From contig OX637289.1 in NCBI GenBank assembly GCA_951799445.1, positions 8,585,321 through 8,649,320 on the forward strand: a stretch of 64,000 bases of DNA, in the 5' to 3' direction. Origin of the DNA: Pseudisothecium myosuroides (taxonomy: Eukaryota; Streptophyta; Bryopsida; Hypnales; Lembophyllaceae). The notes beneath the pieces were generated by a model. It saw only the letters and a program-made list of their open reading frames with translations. It was not told where the DNA came from and searched no databases. Shown in pieces: positions 24,440 through 36,800 of this stretch (its first letter is position 1; every line of letters begins with the position of its first letter). A program made the position numbers and the translations under genes.

Positions 24440-25720
24440 ACACCAAGTCCACCTATTCATTCTTCAATTAGGATGCTTTTGGTCTCCAGAATGAACCTGT
24501 AGGTAAATGCCACATCACCAACATCCATCCAATAAAGAAGCTCCTCCCCCCTGAATGCACACAACATCAACAAGAACACTTACTGGATGACAAATGTGAA
24601 AAATATGTTGGTGGACAGGGTGGCGGCTTGTCCAGCCAATTGAATATTTAAAGGATAGATTTCACTTGGAATCAACCAACCAAAAAGACCCCAGGCACAA
24701 CCACGAAGAAGACAAAATATAGACACAAATCAACATTATTACAATCTACCTCAAGTACAATGCCATGGTGGTACTCTTCAATCCTAGGGCAAGAATGATG
24801 TCAATTACCACCTATTCAAGTGTACAATCACACATGAATATATAGATAACATAAAGGAATAAACTACCATGATTGCCTTAAAATTAAAAACATTGATGTC
24901 ATGGAATAGAGACTGGCCCTTGCAATACAACAATGAAAGCTCAATCAAACCCTTTTGATTGGATTGAATGAATTAGATTATGCACAAATGAGAGTAGAAG
25001 AAGGAATTGAAAGATTGAAGTTTGTATCTGAACCAAGCTTCAAAGAGGAGCCAATGATGTCCCTTCCAGTCTACCATGCATACATGACAATATATTCACT
25101 ATTCCCACATTCATTGATGAATACAACAATTTGGAGATCCCAATTTGCATTGTTTGGAACAACACGGGCGCATTGATCATGATGGTATTGATCCCTGTGA
25201 ACTGTTGGAAGAATTGCAAGAGCATAATGATGATGAATTAGGGACAATTGCGACGCTTAAATACATTTCAGAATAGGCTTAATTTGCTACATTGTTACAA
25301 CTTTGTTGCTTGTGGCAATAATGTCTTGGAATTCTTGGTTCATATCTTCAATGTCATGCATGCATTGTAAGACTAAGGAATTGGGCATATTGGGCAGAAT
25401 GATAATCCAATGGTAATACAAGCCGCGGAGATTCTAGCAATTGCAAGGGAAATCCTCCATCCATTGGACTTCTCAGTGTCATAATTGACCAAATTGGCAA
25501 ATAGAATCCCAATTGTCACCATGAGTTGGAAGACAACGTTTAGAGAGCTACCTTTATAGAAGTGCCACCTCATTAAGATACTCATCTATAGATGTCATAC
25601 CACCTACAAGAGTAAATCCAAAATAATAAACATTGTAAACTAAACCTAGAAAGCAACAATCAAACTTGAAAGGAAAAAAGGAAAAAATTGAAAAAAAAAC
25701 TCAATCATCCATGGTAGTTA
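24440..25720 (-). pseudogene. Decayed STP-type monosaccharide/H+ symporter
   Basis: Fragments of a sugar transport protein appear in family order on the minus strand: GGMTSIDEYLNEVAL (about 25610-25560); SSLNVVFQLMVTIGILFANL followed by VNYDTEK and NGWRISLAIARI (25560-25420); LLQFFQQFTGINTIM and NAPVLFQTMQIG (25225-25130); CAWGLFGWLIPSEIYPL (about 24700-24650) and TNIFFTFVIQ (about 24600); and FILETKSILIEE (about 24480-24445). These are the STP loop-1 GGVTSMD motif, the FQLxxTIG helix, the QQxTGIN helix, the PSEIFPL motif and the PETKG(I/V)PIEE end. Helices between the GGMTS and FQL motifs are missing, and stops and frame changes separate the pieces. A second relic of the loop-1 motif (VGVVTTMDD, then a stop) lies near 25690. 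The gene is clearly dead. Confidence 0.8.
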
Positions 25721-26207
25721 CAACACCTACATGAGTAAAAAATCACAAAAAAACACAATTGTAAAAAATCTACAAGTCCCCAATCAAGCTTTTGGATGAC
25801 AAGAAGTAACCTATAACAAGAATTACAACAAATTCTTGTTCACTTGAAATGCTAACATCACATCCAAACATGAAATTACCTTAAGCTAAAAGAATACAAA
25901 CCAAAGCTAGGGACAATTTTGTTTGGCCATGGTAGTATTTGAACTTTGCCATAAACATCAGTGTTGCCTAGGCCATCTTGTTCAAAAGTGCTCACCACAA
26001 AGTTGCAAGTCTTAACAATTAGCAATTTAATAAACTCTACAACAATATAAAGGTACCTAGGTTCATGTTTCAATATTTTAATATACATTTTAAAATAATA
26101 TATATTTACCAATTCTATTTTTCTTAAAATTTATTTTTATACTTATAATAACAACAAATCATGACGTTTCAAAACTATTATTGTGAACACCACAAATGCA
26201 CATTTCT
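25721..26207. other. AT-rich spacer
   Basis: Might hold more of the decayed transporter's N-terminal part, but I could not match it convincingly. Confidence 0.4.
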
Positions 26208-27140
26208 TTAACCCCTAAAGGACAGGCATGCGTTTTTTGGCCGTATAGAAATTTTGGGCAGGTACGTGTGACTAGAAATTTCCATATTTTAAGCTGAAAT
26301 TTTAATAGAAGGTGAGCATGAGGAATATCTTTCATACGTACTAAATTTCATGACATTTGGAAATAGGAGTCAAAAGTTATGGCCGAATATGTTATTTTTT
26401 TTTGTAACTGGGCAGTCCGGGCAGATAAAAAAAAATCACTTTTTTCAAAAATAAAAATTTGAAATTGGTTTTCTAGAGTTATAAATACGTGGAAGCTTTG
26501 AACCATTCCATTTCAACCAATGAGTCAAAAGTTATGAGGGTTTTTAATTTGCGGGCAATTATATATGGATTCTCTACTCTGAAATAAACTTTGAAGTTGT
26601 TTATTTAACTCAATTTTTAATATTTTTTGAAAAAAAAAATTCGTAGGATGTAGGTTGTTTATTACAACATTGCAACCATTGGAATTGACATTTTTCAATT
26701 CCATAATTAAATTCTTAACAATTTAGTATTTTGGATCATTCTCTACTTCTTTTTACTTACTATTTTTTTGTATATGTTGTGTAATTCCAAATGATTTGAA
26801 ATTTTTTAAGCATGTAGCCAACTTGTTTAGGAAAAAGAATTCAAAGAAGCACCACCATTTTGGACATTTTTTCATAAAAATGTGACCTTGTGAAGTGTAG
26901 CCGCCCTGTTTTTTGCAGGGATAAAAAAAGGATTTTTGCCAATTCAAATGCTAATATCTTCCAATCTGCATGGTGGAAAATTATGAAATTTTTTCCACAT
27001 CTTCAAAAACTAGTTTACTATAAGATCCTACGGTTACATGTGTCAATGTTTTTTTTTCTCAAAAATTTGGTACTTGTACTAAAAATGGCAGTTTATGAGT
27101 GTTTTCGGTGAAAACATAGTCATGGAACTTTAGGGGTTAA
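26208..27140 (+). mobile_element. TTAA-bounded element, second long subfamily (933 bp)
   Basis: Begins TTAACCCCTAAAGGACAGGC and ends GGAACTTTAGGGGTTAA. It is the inverted-orientation partner of the copy at 22620, with matching interior. The terminal repeats differ at a few bases (GGACAGG against GGAACTT), so TIR pairing has decayed. A 73-codon frame at 26890-27111 corresponds to the B-end frame of the other copies. Confidence 0.83.
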
Positions 27141-29305
27141 AGTCTCACAAGAGGGACAAGGAACACTATCAAATGCCTGCTTTTATTTAGAGCTTTGGTA
27201 GTAGGATCAAAGGAGTGACACTCTGCCCTATCTATTTTCACATCTTTGGAACTACAGTAGTTGTGCAATTGCTCAAAAAGCACAACCTATACATCAACAC
27301 AGGGATTACAATTTTTCTTCTTGAAATCTAACTACTTGACTAAAAGTCCATGTAAATTAAAGAATTTGAAACTTTTCGTTTAATCTTTTGTATAATTTTA
27401 CTATTTGTTAAGTTCAAATACATTAAAGTGTCTATTTTCTTGAAATTTTCTATAAACTTATTTTTGAATAGTTTGAAGAAATTATTTTAAAATTGAATAG
27501 TAGGCAAACAAAATGCACAACGTATTAGCTATTTATCACCAACAAAACAAAATTGCCAATAAAACAATATACACTCCACTAATCCAAGATTTTGACATTC
27601 TTATAGGGAGATGAAATTGGAAATGTACAATGTGTAAGATTATTTTGCACAAAGTGAAACAAAACAATAACAACAAACCAAATTTTTTCCAATTGTAGGA
27701 AAAATGCCTTCAAATTTTTATCTCATGAACATATGCACAACATTACTATAAAATCCTCACTTTTCAAACGATCAAATTCTTGTCACCATGGTACATATGT
27801 CATCCCTCAAGGTGAAAAAAATATACAATGAAGGATTACTTCACTCTCACTACATAATTACAAAGAAAAAGATCTTATTCTACCCCTTGCCCAATTCTTG
27901 TTCCTAATAATCCTTGTGTTTCAAAATAAATACATGGTTTCTTATGGGGAGCTGGGGGAGTACCACAAATTTATCAATGGATTATAGAAATTAAACCATC
28001 CCTTTCACATTCTATTCCAATCCCAAAGCCAAATTCATTGACCAATCACATTCTTGATTATTGATCATGTTTATACATCCTGTAAGGATGGTTGAGAGGG
28101 TTAGTAATCTACAATCTAGTTTTGAATTCAAAATTGTTTGAACTATCCCTAAAAGACCCCAAAGCATTAGGACCATTTGGACCCTTTGGCCCATCTAGAC
28201 CAACAAGGTTCTTTTCTTTGGTTGATGTGGATCTCTCAAAATAACTGAGTTTTCATCCAATCTAGTTGGCCATTGGAATTCGTCCACAATGCCTTCTAGA
28301 ACATACTCCTTGACTCTGGGCGGGCGGCACAAATTAAAGTCCAATTAGGGTTGACCGCATTTGGATTCGTCCCAATCTCTAGCACATAAGGTAAATGCAC
28401 CCATAGCTGATCATGACCCATAACCAACCTGTAGGGGGTATTATTTCCAACCAAGGCCGAAAAGCTTGGAATGTTTATTTTTTAATATTGGGACTAATAA
28501 GATTATGATACATGTTCCAAATGATAGTAAGAAAGTAGGAAAAAGTTAGCGGAAAAGTAGTTTTTTAGATGATCAAAATTTTTAAGACTCTACATATTGG
28601 CTACTAATTCTCTACATATTGGCTACTAGTCTAGACAACTTTTTGGCTCCCAAAATTCATAGTAACTTCAATTTTGGGAATAAACTTACAAAAATTTGGG
28701 AATCCCAAAACTTCTTATCTTTCTACTTGGAAAAAATTTCTTACGCCTTAAACTACTCATCATTTGCTGCAAAACCCCTTAGGTTATAGGAAATAGGTAC
28801 TTCTACCTTAGATCAAGCTCCAACATCATTTAGAACAAGAAGGGTCCTGCAGCTTAAACTGCTCATCATTTGCTGCGAAATCCCTTAGGTTATCAGAAAT
28901 AGGCAATTCTACCTTGGATCAAGCTTTAGCTTTAACATCATTGTCCAACCTCTCCGCTTGGTGGTTGTTAATCAGGTTTTCCTTTAAATGCAATGGTTCT
29001 TCAATTTGTTAAAAAAAAAAAAAAATGTTCGAATTATTACATACATTTATAGCAACAGATTTGATTTTCTATGAAGGAAAACAATTCAGATCCATTTCCA
29101 AGGCTCTCATGGCCAAAAATCCTTAGATGATAGGAATAAAATGCCTAAGCTAAAAGGCACCCTTCACAAGCTATTTCTACGACATAAAAAACATGTTCAG
29201 AAGTACCAGATCAATAAAATACAATTAAGAATGTGAGCAGTAATTTCCATTACCATTTACTCCATAAATCATAAAACATCAAATTTCCTTATTTCCTCAA
29301 AGGAG
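27141..29305. other. AT-rich intergenic DNA with tandem duplications
   Basis: Two copies of CTCTACATATTGGCTACTA lie around 28585-28635. A stretch at 28100-28480, read on the minus strand, gives broken frames (for example NNTPYRLVMGHDQLW) that look like a decayed coding sequence, possibly of a transposable element, but I cannot assign it. No intact gene. Confidence 0.5.
28744..28950. repeat. Tandem duplication, about 105-bp unit, two copies
   Basis: CTTAAACTACTCATCATTTG through CCTTAGATCAAGCT is repeated at once as CTTAAACTGCTCATCATTTG through CCTTGGATCAAGCT, with about ten visible differences. Confidence 0.8.
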
Positions 29306-32300
29306 TCTCTTGCACCTTCAGACCTCAAAAACCCTTCACACTTCAAACAAAGTAAAACTCTACCAAACACTATTCAGAGGGGTGGATTGATCCCAGAGCA
29401 AGTAAATTGTGCCTATGTCAGTGGCAAATAATTCAACAAGCAAGTCTTTCCACGTAAGAGAAACTCGTTCTTGCAGGTTCATTCTGAAAGCCAAGGCTAA
29501 CTGGAAGGGAGAATAGAAAACGGGTAGTTGGTTGCATGATGATTTGGTACATCATATCAACAAAATGAACTACTCCAAGGCCCTCCAAAGCCACCCTGAA
29601 TGGCTGAATAATGTCATGTGGAACACGAAACGAAACCAAAATATATAGTACAAAAAGGTTACATAAAATAACTCAAAGTGGTCGTCTTCCGTGTGCCACC
29701 CTCTCCATACTGCTCATTCCACTGCTGAAGCTCCATCATGCTCCCTGCATCTGAAGCCACGCTGGACCGCACCTGCAAACAACATCAGAACCGTCAGGGC
29801 AGCGACCGCCAGGACGCACACTCGGGAGATTGCAACAGCACCACAACGAGATCGCAAGTACCCAGAAAAAAACAATACCGATGCACGCAGTATAATTGGT
29901 ATGTACAGTCTCATAGATCCACCATACCTTCTCCATAGCCTGGCGCATATCAGCAGTAGTCAAGGGACGGATATACGGCGTCACTCCAGCTTCCGCTTCA
30001 GGTGGATCCACACCCTTCGCTTTGGCCGACTCCTTATCCTAAATAAAGTTCACACACACATGCACGAGAATGAAAAATCCACACAGAAGGGACACCAAAA
30101 TCGTAGAAGGAAAGATTCAGCACATCCTTCCTGGGAAGACAACACAACAATCGCACCAGATATTGTGGATTCTCAACTGCACTGGGTGTGAGAACTTCAT
30201 GCGACTCAAAAACACGTGTGTCCGACAAAGGATGGAAACTACTTCGCAGCTTTGCACATTCCAAAATCCCAGCACTGCATTTGAACACTATATACTACTG
30301 TGGCCCCTCGAAATTATTCTGGTCCACAGAATAAGGTGGGTTCGAACAAGTCGCCATTGCAAACGAAACAACGGATGAAAACCAACAGATGTAGCAGGCC
30401 GCAATAAAAATGGATTGGGGCGATGATAAAAGAACCATACCTTCTTCTCCTTATCAAGCAATTCCCTTATGCGGCTATACGCAGCAGTTGTGCATAAACT
30501 CTGTCATGACAGAATCAACATTCAGCACAGGATACAATAAACCCAAACCAACCAGAAAACTTCACACGCTATTTTCCTAAAACGACTTGCTGGAAACAAT
30601 CCATACGGAACTAGAATCACAGTCCGCGGCACATACTACGTCTTGCAGAACAGAAAATCACACCAAACGACTTGTGGAGTGATGTGTGTGGAGAACACCT
30701 TCAAGTCACTCCCGGAGTATCCATCCGTAGCAGCAGCCAACTCCTCCAACTGGAAATCGGGGGCTAAATCTTCCTCGGCCAAGATCACTTTCATAATTTT
30801 CGCACGGTTGTCTGCGTCCGGCAGATCGACCATCAACCTGCACGTGACCACTAAATCATATCAGACCGGAAGCGCCAATATGCAGCATTCGAGAGCAAAT
30901 GATAAAGAGGCAAACACCATACAGGTATTCACAAATGGGACGGAGCTAAACCTGACATCAAAAAATGGACCAAGAATCAGTACTTTGCATTTCAAAATGA
31001 GAACAGACAATTACAAGGGAAGTCAAAACGGAAAGCCCGTGACTGACCCAGGAACGAGGCCAAAGACAAGCTCAACCTATGACGGCACATACTGCATCAG
31101 ATCGATCCAGGTCATTCTGCTTCTGACATGCATGGACGTGACAACCTACACCGTGCCGGCAACAGAAACTCAACCCATCTCACTCGGGGCTAAGGCATCT
31201 GTCAAGCACCGATTGCAGATGAAATCAGCCACATCTCAGTGCACGGAGAGAAACGAGTACCTGCGAGGAAACCTGCGGATTACAGCTTCATCGAGATCAA
31301 AAGGTCGATTGGTCGCGGCCAAAACCAGCACGCGCTCCCTCTCCCTGGTGCGCAACCCATCCCAACTGCCCATGAACTCATTCTTCAACTTCCGCATAGC
31401 CGAGTGCTCCGTGTCTTTTCCACGGCGACCAAGCATACTATCCACCTGCTCATAACAAGATACGGAATTCAGAGCTACTCAGCATGGGAAATTTCCAGAG
31501 CTCCACACAAACAACAAGCCACAAATCTAGATTCCTGGATACGAACACACATAAGATGAGCTTCACCAACACACAGCAATTAACAATTGCAACACCAACT
31601 CCAGAATGGAGCAGGCGCCAGTAAAGAAACCCAAACACATGCCGAGACTTCAGTGATTGCCAGAAGCAGCGGGCTAGTTCCACAACCCCAACCACCGTAC
31701 CTCGTCGATAAAGATCACACTGGGCGAAATCTTGCTAGCCAACGTGAACACGGCTTTCACATACTTCTCAGCTTCTCCAAACCACTGCACATACAAACGA
31801 AGTCATCGGTAAGACAAAAAGAAAAGTCAAATCCTGCGAAGCACCTCCGATGTGACAATAACCACATGCCAGGCAGAGACTCCGGCTAACATCCATCGAG
31901 AGCGAACGAAAGGATCTACGTGATCTCTTTGCACAAATTTGCGACCACAATCAGTCTCTGAGCCCGTTAATTTGGAGAAAGGAGGAATAGTAACCTTGGA
32001 AGCAATCGTGGACATGGAAATGTTGATAAAGTTAGCCCCGGCTTCTGTTGCGACGGCCTTGGCTAACATAGTCTTGCCGGTGCCTGGTGGTCCAAACAGT
32101 AAGAGACCCCTGCACGGCTGCGCAGAACATGGAGAAAACTCTGTCAAACGAATCCCTTCCTCGCAAGATCGTAACGCAGGACGACAACATCCGTCTTTAT
32201 CCGAAAGAGAATCCTGGCCAAAGTGAAATATACCCGAGACTTCGACCACGCTTCTGAACATGCAGGACTAGAGCTTGAAGTGAAGAAGGAAACTCCTTCA

Positions 32301-33810
32301 GTCTCTAAGATACGTTTCCAACTGCGCAAATGGTTCCATGATCAAGAGATTGGCGAAGGCCTTGGGCCCATCAAAGGGAGGAGGACGAGCTGAACTCAGA
32401 AACCTCACCTTAGTCAGCTGACCCTTCACGAACAGCTCCGGCCGCTGCAACGGAAGCATTACCAATTCACGCAAAGTCTCTTTTACATTGTCCAGGGCAC
32501 CGATGTGGTCGAAGGTGACCCCGAGCTCATCGGGAGGAATCACCTCCGGCAAGAGCATCTTCTCAAACTCGTTGTCGGTGACAACATCCTGATCCACATA
32601 ACAATGTCAAGTCACCTTAGATATACCAAGACCCTGAAATCGCGTTACTTCTTCAAAACAAAACAGCGAAGCACACATCAATCCAAGAAGCAAGACCGTA
32701 GATCGACAGGCGCCGACACAAGATAAGGCGTTCTAGAACGACCACTCGCTTTCTCACAATCTGAGACCCAGAGTTATTCACAATGACGCACTTCGGGGTC
32801 AAATACCTTCAAACTCTTCTTCCGAGACGAGGAACTCCGCTGCACAGACTGCAGCTCGGCCAAACTGTGTTGCAAACTGCCGACAGAATCCACCGCGAAC
32901 AATGTTAGGAATCGTCACCAACGGAAGCGCGTGAAAAAACGGTGAGTAGAGCGAAAGTCTGCAGAATTTCTAAACGTTACTGCTCATACCCATTCTTAAA
33001 CACGAACTTCTCAGACCAGTGAAGGTAACACTGGATGCTCAAAGTGACCAGTGGACACAAACGAATCAGGAAAATGAACGAACCTCTCTGCTTCAATAAC
33101 AAGTTTATTATTCCGGAGAACGGGCTCAGGCTTCCGCTGTAAGTGGTGGCTAATACCCCAACCAACAACCTTCTCCGACACTGCAGACCCTCAAAAGGAA
33201 GAACAATGCGTGAATACCACTGCAGAAACTCTTCAAAGGAACCAAAGTCCCTGAAGACAGACGGAAACAAGACAAGAGTTGCAGCAAGAATGATGTACAA
33301 AGAGTTAAACGATCAAAATGAAGATCAAGGCCAGCTGACGCCGCGCGAAAAATGAAAGGGACAGGTTATACTCAGACCAGAGGGTTTGACATACTTTCTT
33401 TTGTGAGAAGATAAGTCCGAATATCAATACTCGCAAGGTCGTCACATTCAACATTCGAAGCTCCCATAACCTGAACCAAAACGGTTGACACCGGTTACGG
33501 TTTGATATTTGTACTATAGATCCTTACTAATCATCCAAGAGCGGACTACGTCCAGTCTCACAGTAAGTACCGAACTCATCTCCAGGGATATAAAGGACAC
33601 TGATAAAAGCGAGGTCCAAATGCCATTACTTCAAGAACGATATGCAGTACGACCTAACAGGTCAATAAAATTTGAATCAAAAATTGAAAATTAGTTCCTT
33701 GTAAGATTGTGAATAAGGTCCATGTAATGTTTCGGGTATAAGTATTAAAGGAAGTATTTGAACTATGATTACTTTTAAGGGACGTTTATAAAACAGGTTC
33801 ACTGAAGTAG
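29306..33810. repeat. Segmental duplication, copy 1 (partner 59258-64000)
   Basis: Covers exons 13-23, introns and 3' UTR of the AAA ATPase gene. 29306-29423 is clearly diverged from its partner. About 29424-31312 shows no difference that I can find. From there to about 33626 there are scattered substitutions and small indels, and a diverged match resumes at 33660-33810 after an insertion in the partner. The offset between copies is about 29.96 kb and they are in the same orientation. Confidence 0.93.
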
Positions 33811-36800
33811 TGTTTGAAGGGTTGCCAATTGCATATGGAAATTCCTTTTTTTGAGATGGACCATGGTTGAAATCATGGCACCATATAGTATTTCTACAAA
33901 ATGAATATTTGCGCCATATGCTAGAAAATTAGGAAAAGAAGAAAGAAAAATTGGATGGATTAAATTGCCAAGATCTTCGACAGACATAACGGCTAAATGG
34001 ATGAGAACAACCCGAAACGGCTTGATTCGCCCATGCAGGGTATGGACACACGAACATTTGTAAAGACAAGAAGCAAGTGCAGAATCAAGCCATGAAAGGG
34101 GGTCAAACCATGCGAAGTTGTTGTCTGTTCGCCTCTGCTTTCAGCAATTCCGTGTCATGCTCCAATTGCCTATTCCAATCTGCCAATTGTGGTTCTTCCT
34201 GCACAAAACGAAATTCTGGTTCAATACCCCCTCTGCTAGAAATAGACGATACCATCAGTCCTGCACATATAGCGTAACAACTGCTCTTACACAGCTGTAA
34301 CGACATCACATGTATCGCATGCAAGATTCATAATGTTCGTACCCCTCACACACTAAAAGTCATCTCCTAACTAGCTAGTGAGTGAACTTTTTTTTGGAGA
34401 GATCCACTAGCCATCCGCATTTAACCACTTGCACTGAAACTCCTAAGGCTCCCTAAACTACTTCGTAGTCTCGGAACCAAGATTTCGATAGAAACTTGCC
34501 TACAAGATCCTCAAAGTGTGCTCGAAGCACAGGAGGACGTGGTGGGAGAGGGAGGGTCCAATTAAAAAATTGGAGAACTAGCCTAAGGACTCATACTGAC
34601 ACATTTGCAAAAGAATAAAACCACAAACCTTCAATCAATACTATCCCACTTGGAGTCCAGCATTATCAATCAGTTTGAATTATCATCACTGAGCCCGAGA
34701 TAGCATAAGTTGCAGTCTTAACACTTACTTGAGGTTGCTGCAGATGAATTTTAGTGGGAAATAACTTGACAAGCATTTTCGAAGCTTTGGGACCATCCAT
34801 TTTGTAGTCCTCCATGCGGGACGCCAGATGATCCTAAATTGATGCGTACAAATTGATCAACACAGCTAGTTCGGTCCTATACTAAAAGATACAGCAAGTA
34901 TAATTAGAAATCCAAAAATTAAGAGGATGATTCACACATCAGTAGAAATGATCGATAAATCATACACTGCTAAAGCCCAGGACTCCTCTTCACAGATAGA
35001 TCGATGCTTCAAGTATTTCAATTAATAAGGAAACACAACTCTCGTGCAAGAATGACTAATCAATGCGGGTTCAACTATGATTATAACCCAAAAACACCAT
35101 AACAGATAGTAAACAACTCGATCTAAAACACCCGGCCAGGTAAAATCTAAGATATCATCATCCTGACTATAGATTTACCAGACAGGATGGATTTGTCAAG
35201 TCAGTCGCAACTGCGATCCCAAATCAGTCTCAACCAGGAACGCAAAAATTGTCTCACTGTAGGCATGTCAAAGTTACCAAAACATACCAAAAAAGAGAGA
35301 TCCAACAGAGCAGTCACGTTATTCCCAACTTTTGAGGAGCTTGAGGAACCCCCGTTACCCTGCACAACATCAAGGAAGCACCCATTCAACAAAATGCCCC
35401 AATGCGTCCAGTTCAGGAAGCCAAAGACCCTAGACCGCCAAGACTTTGGTCGCTCTTAGGAGACGAAGATAAGAGAAAAAGAAGACAATCCATGTCCTCA
35501 AATACAATGTCAAACGTAGTGACAGTGGAAGAGTAGGGTGGAACTGTCGGAAGAGGTAGCCATAAGTCCTTGCGCACCTTATCCTTCTGATGGTCGCTCG
35601 TATGGGACCCAATCACAACCAATCGTACATCTTTCAAAGTCTCAAGCTTCATGTACCGCTCAAAGTTTCCCAAGATGGACTTCTCAACATTCCGAATAAA
35701 CAGAATGAGAGGATCCTTTTGAGCTTCCGCCTTCAAAACCTGTATCAGATCCAATTCCCCCACGAACACATGCGGTTAAAAGAAATCCGCTTCGGATGGA
35801 ATCGAAACCAAGCAGACACCAACTTCAGTTCATTTCGGAATTTCACAGAGAAAACCCCAAACTCTACACCCTGTATGTCGAATAGGAGCTACAACCGTAC
35901 TATTCTTAAGATCACATAAGAGAGCTAAAGAGATATCCTGCACGCGCTTTCCCCGCAGAATGCACGGTTCCAGACTGAAACATAAAGTGATGCAAAAAAG
36001 AAAATCTATTTACTCTGCATACTTACTGTCAACAAGATAAGTATCTGGAACGAGCTCTACTCGAATCAGTCTTGTAAGGAAAGAAACGGACAGAAGACAC
36101 CATCCCCCTTCGCCAAGAGCGCTTACCTCGAAAAGTGACTCCAACACTAGCTTGTCTACATCCTCTCCAGGCGGCTCCATCCTCAGTTCCGTCACTGCAT
36201 AAGAGATGCGTTGCCAGCTGTCAAACAGACACCAGTGAAGCTCCTGAGAACAGCATTGATATGCTGCCTCCGAAACTCATGCTCCTCACCCTACTGGAAA
36301 TCATCGCAACTCAAATCACAAGACCTCCAAGTATCTATTCATCCACAAACTAATATCCATGCAACATGGAATCACAGTAAGCACCGGCATCCACAAACAA
36401 CATGCCACAGCGATTGCTTGAGCCAGGGAACTCAACATGAAAAAGCACTCTACCCACCGTTGCAAAAATAGCCATGGCCTTCTTCACACAGATCAACCAG
36501 GTTATTGCCACCGTAGACAGGCTTGTCAAACCGGACCCCAACTTTATTAGGATTGTCTTCCAAAACCATCAGAACACGACCTTTCGTTCCAATTGAGGGT
36601 CCCCTGCTTCAGGAACAAACATCAACAATTGTGAGCACAAACTCAGGAAAGAAATCAGGATGGTATTCATCGATTAGAACCCCAGTGTGAACCATTAAAC
36701 CAAATGTGTCTCTACATTACAATGAAACAGAAGACACCCGCCGGTTGATTCCATATCATAGAGCAGAACGAGAAGGGAGAAGTTGTTCGTACCCAGAAGT

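Noticed and set aside
24955..25176. 73-codon plus-strand frame
   Set aside because: Antisense to the sugar-transporter relic.
28100..28480. Possible LTR-retrotransposon integrase fragment on the minus strand
   Set aside because: Only a few residues (TPYRLVMG) resemble the family; no zinc finger, DDE or LTR could be found.
29691..30191. 166-codon plus-strand frame, duplicated at 59654-60154
   Set aside because: Perfect duplication comes from the segmental duplication, not selection for this frame. It spans splice sites of the minus-strand gene.
30643..31455. 270-codon open frame on the plus strand (and its twin at 60606-61418)
   Set aside because: It runs antisense through exons 19-20 and intron of the AAA gene, whose frame has clear family motifs and splice sites. 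No recognisable protein on this strand.
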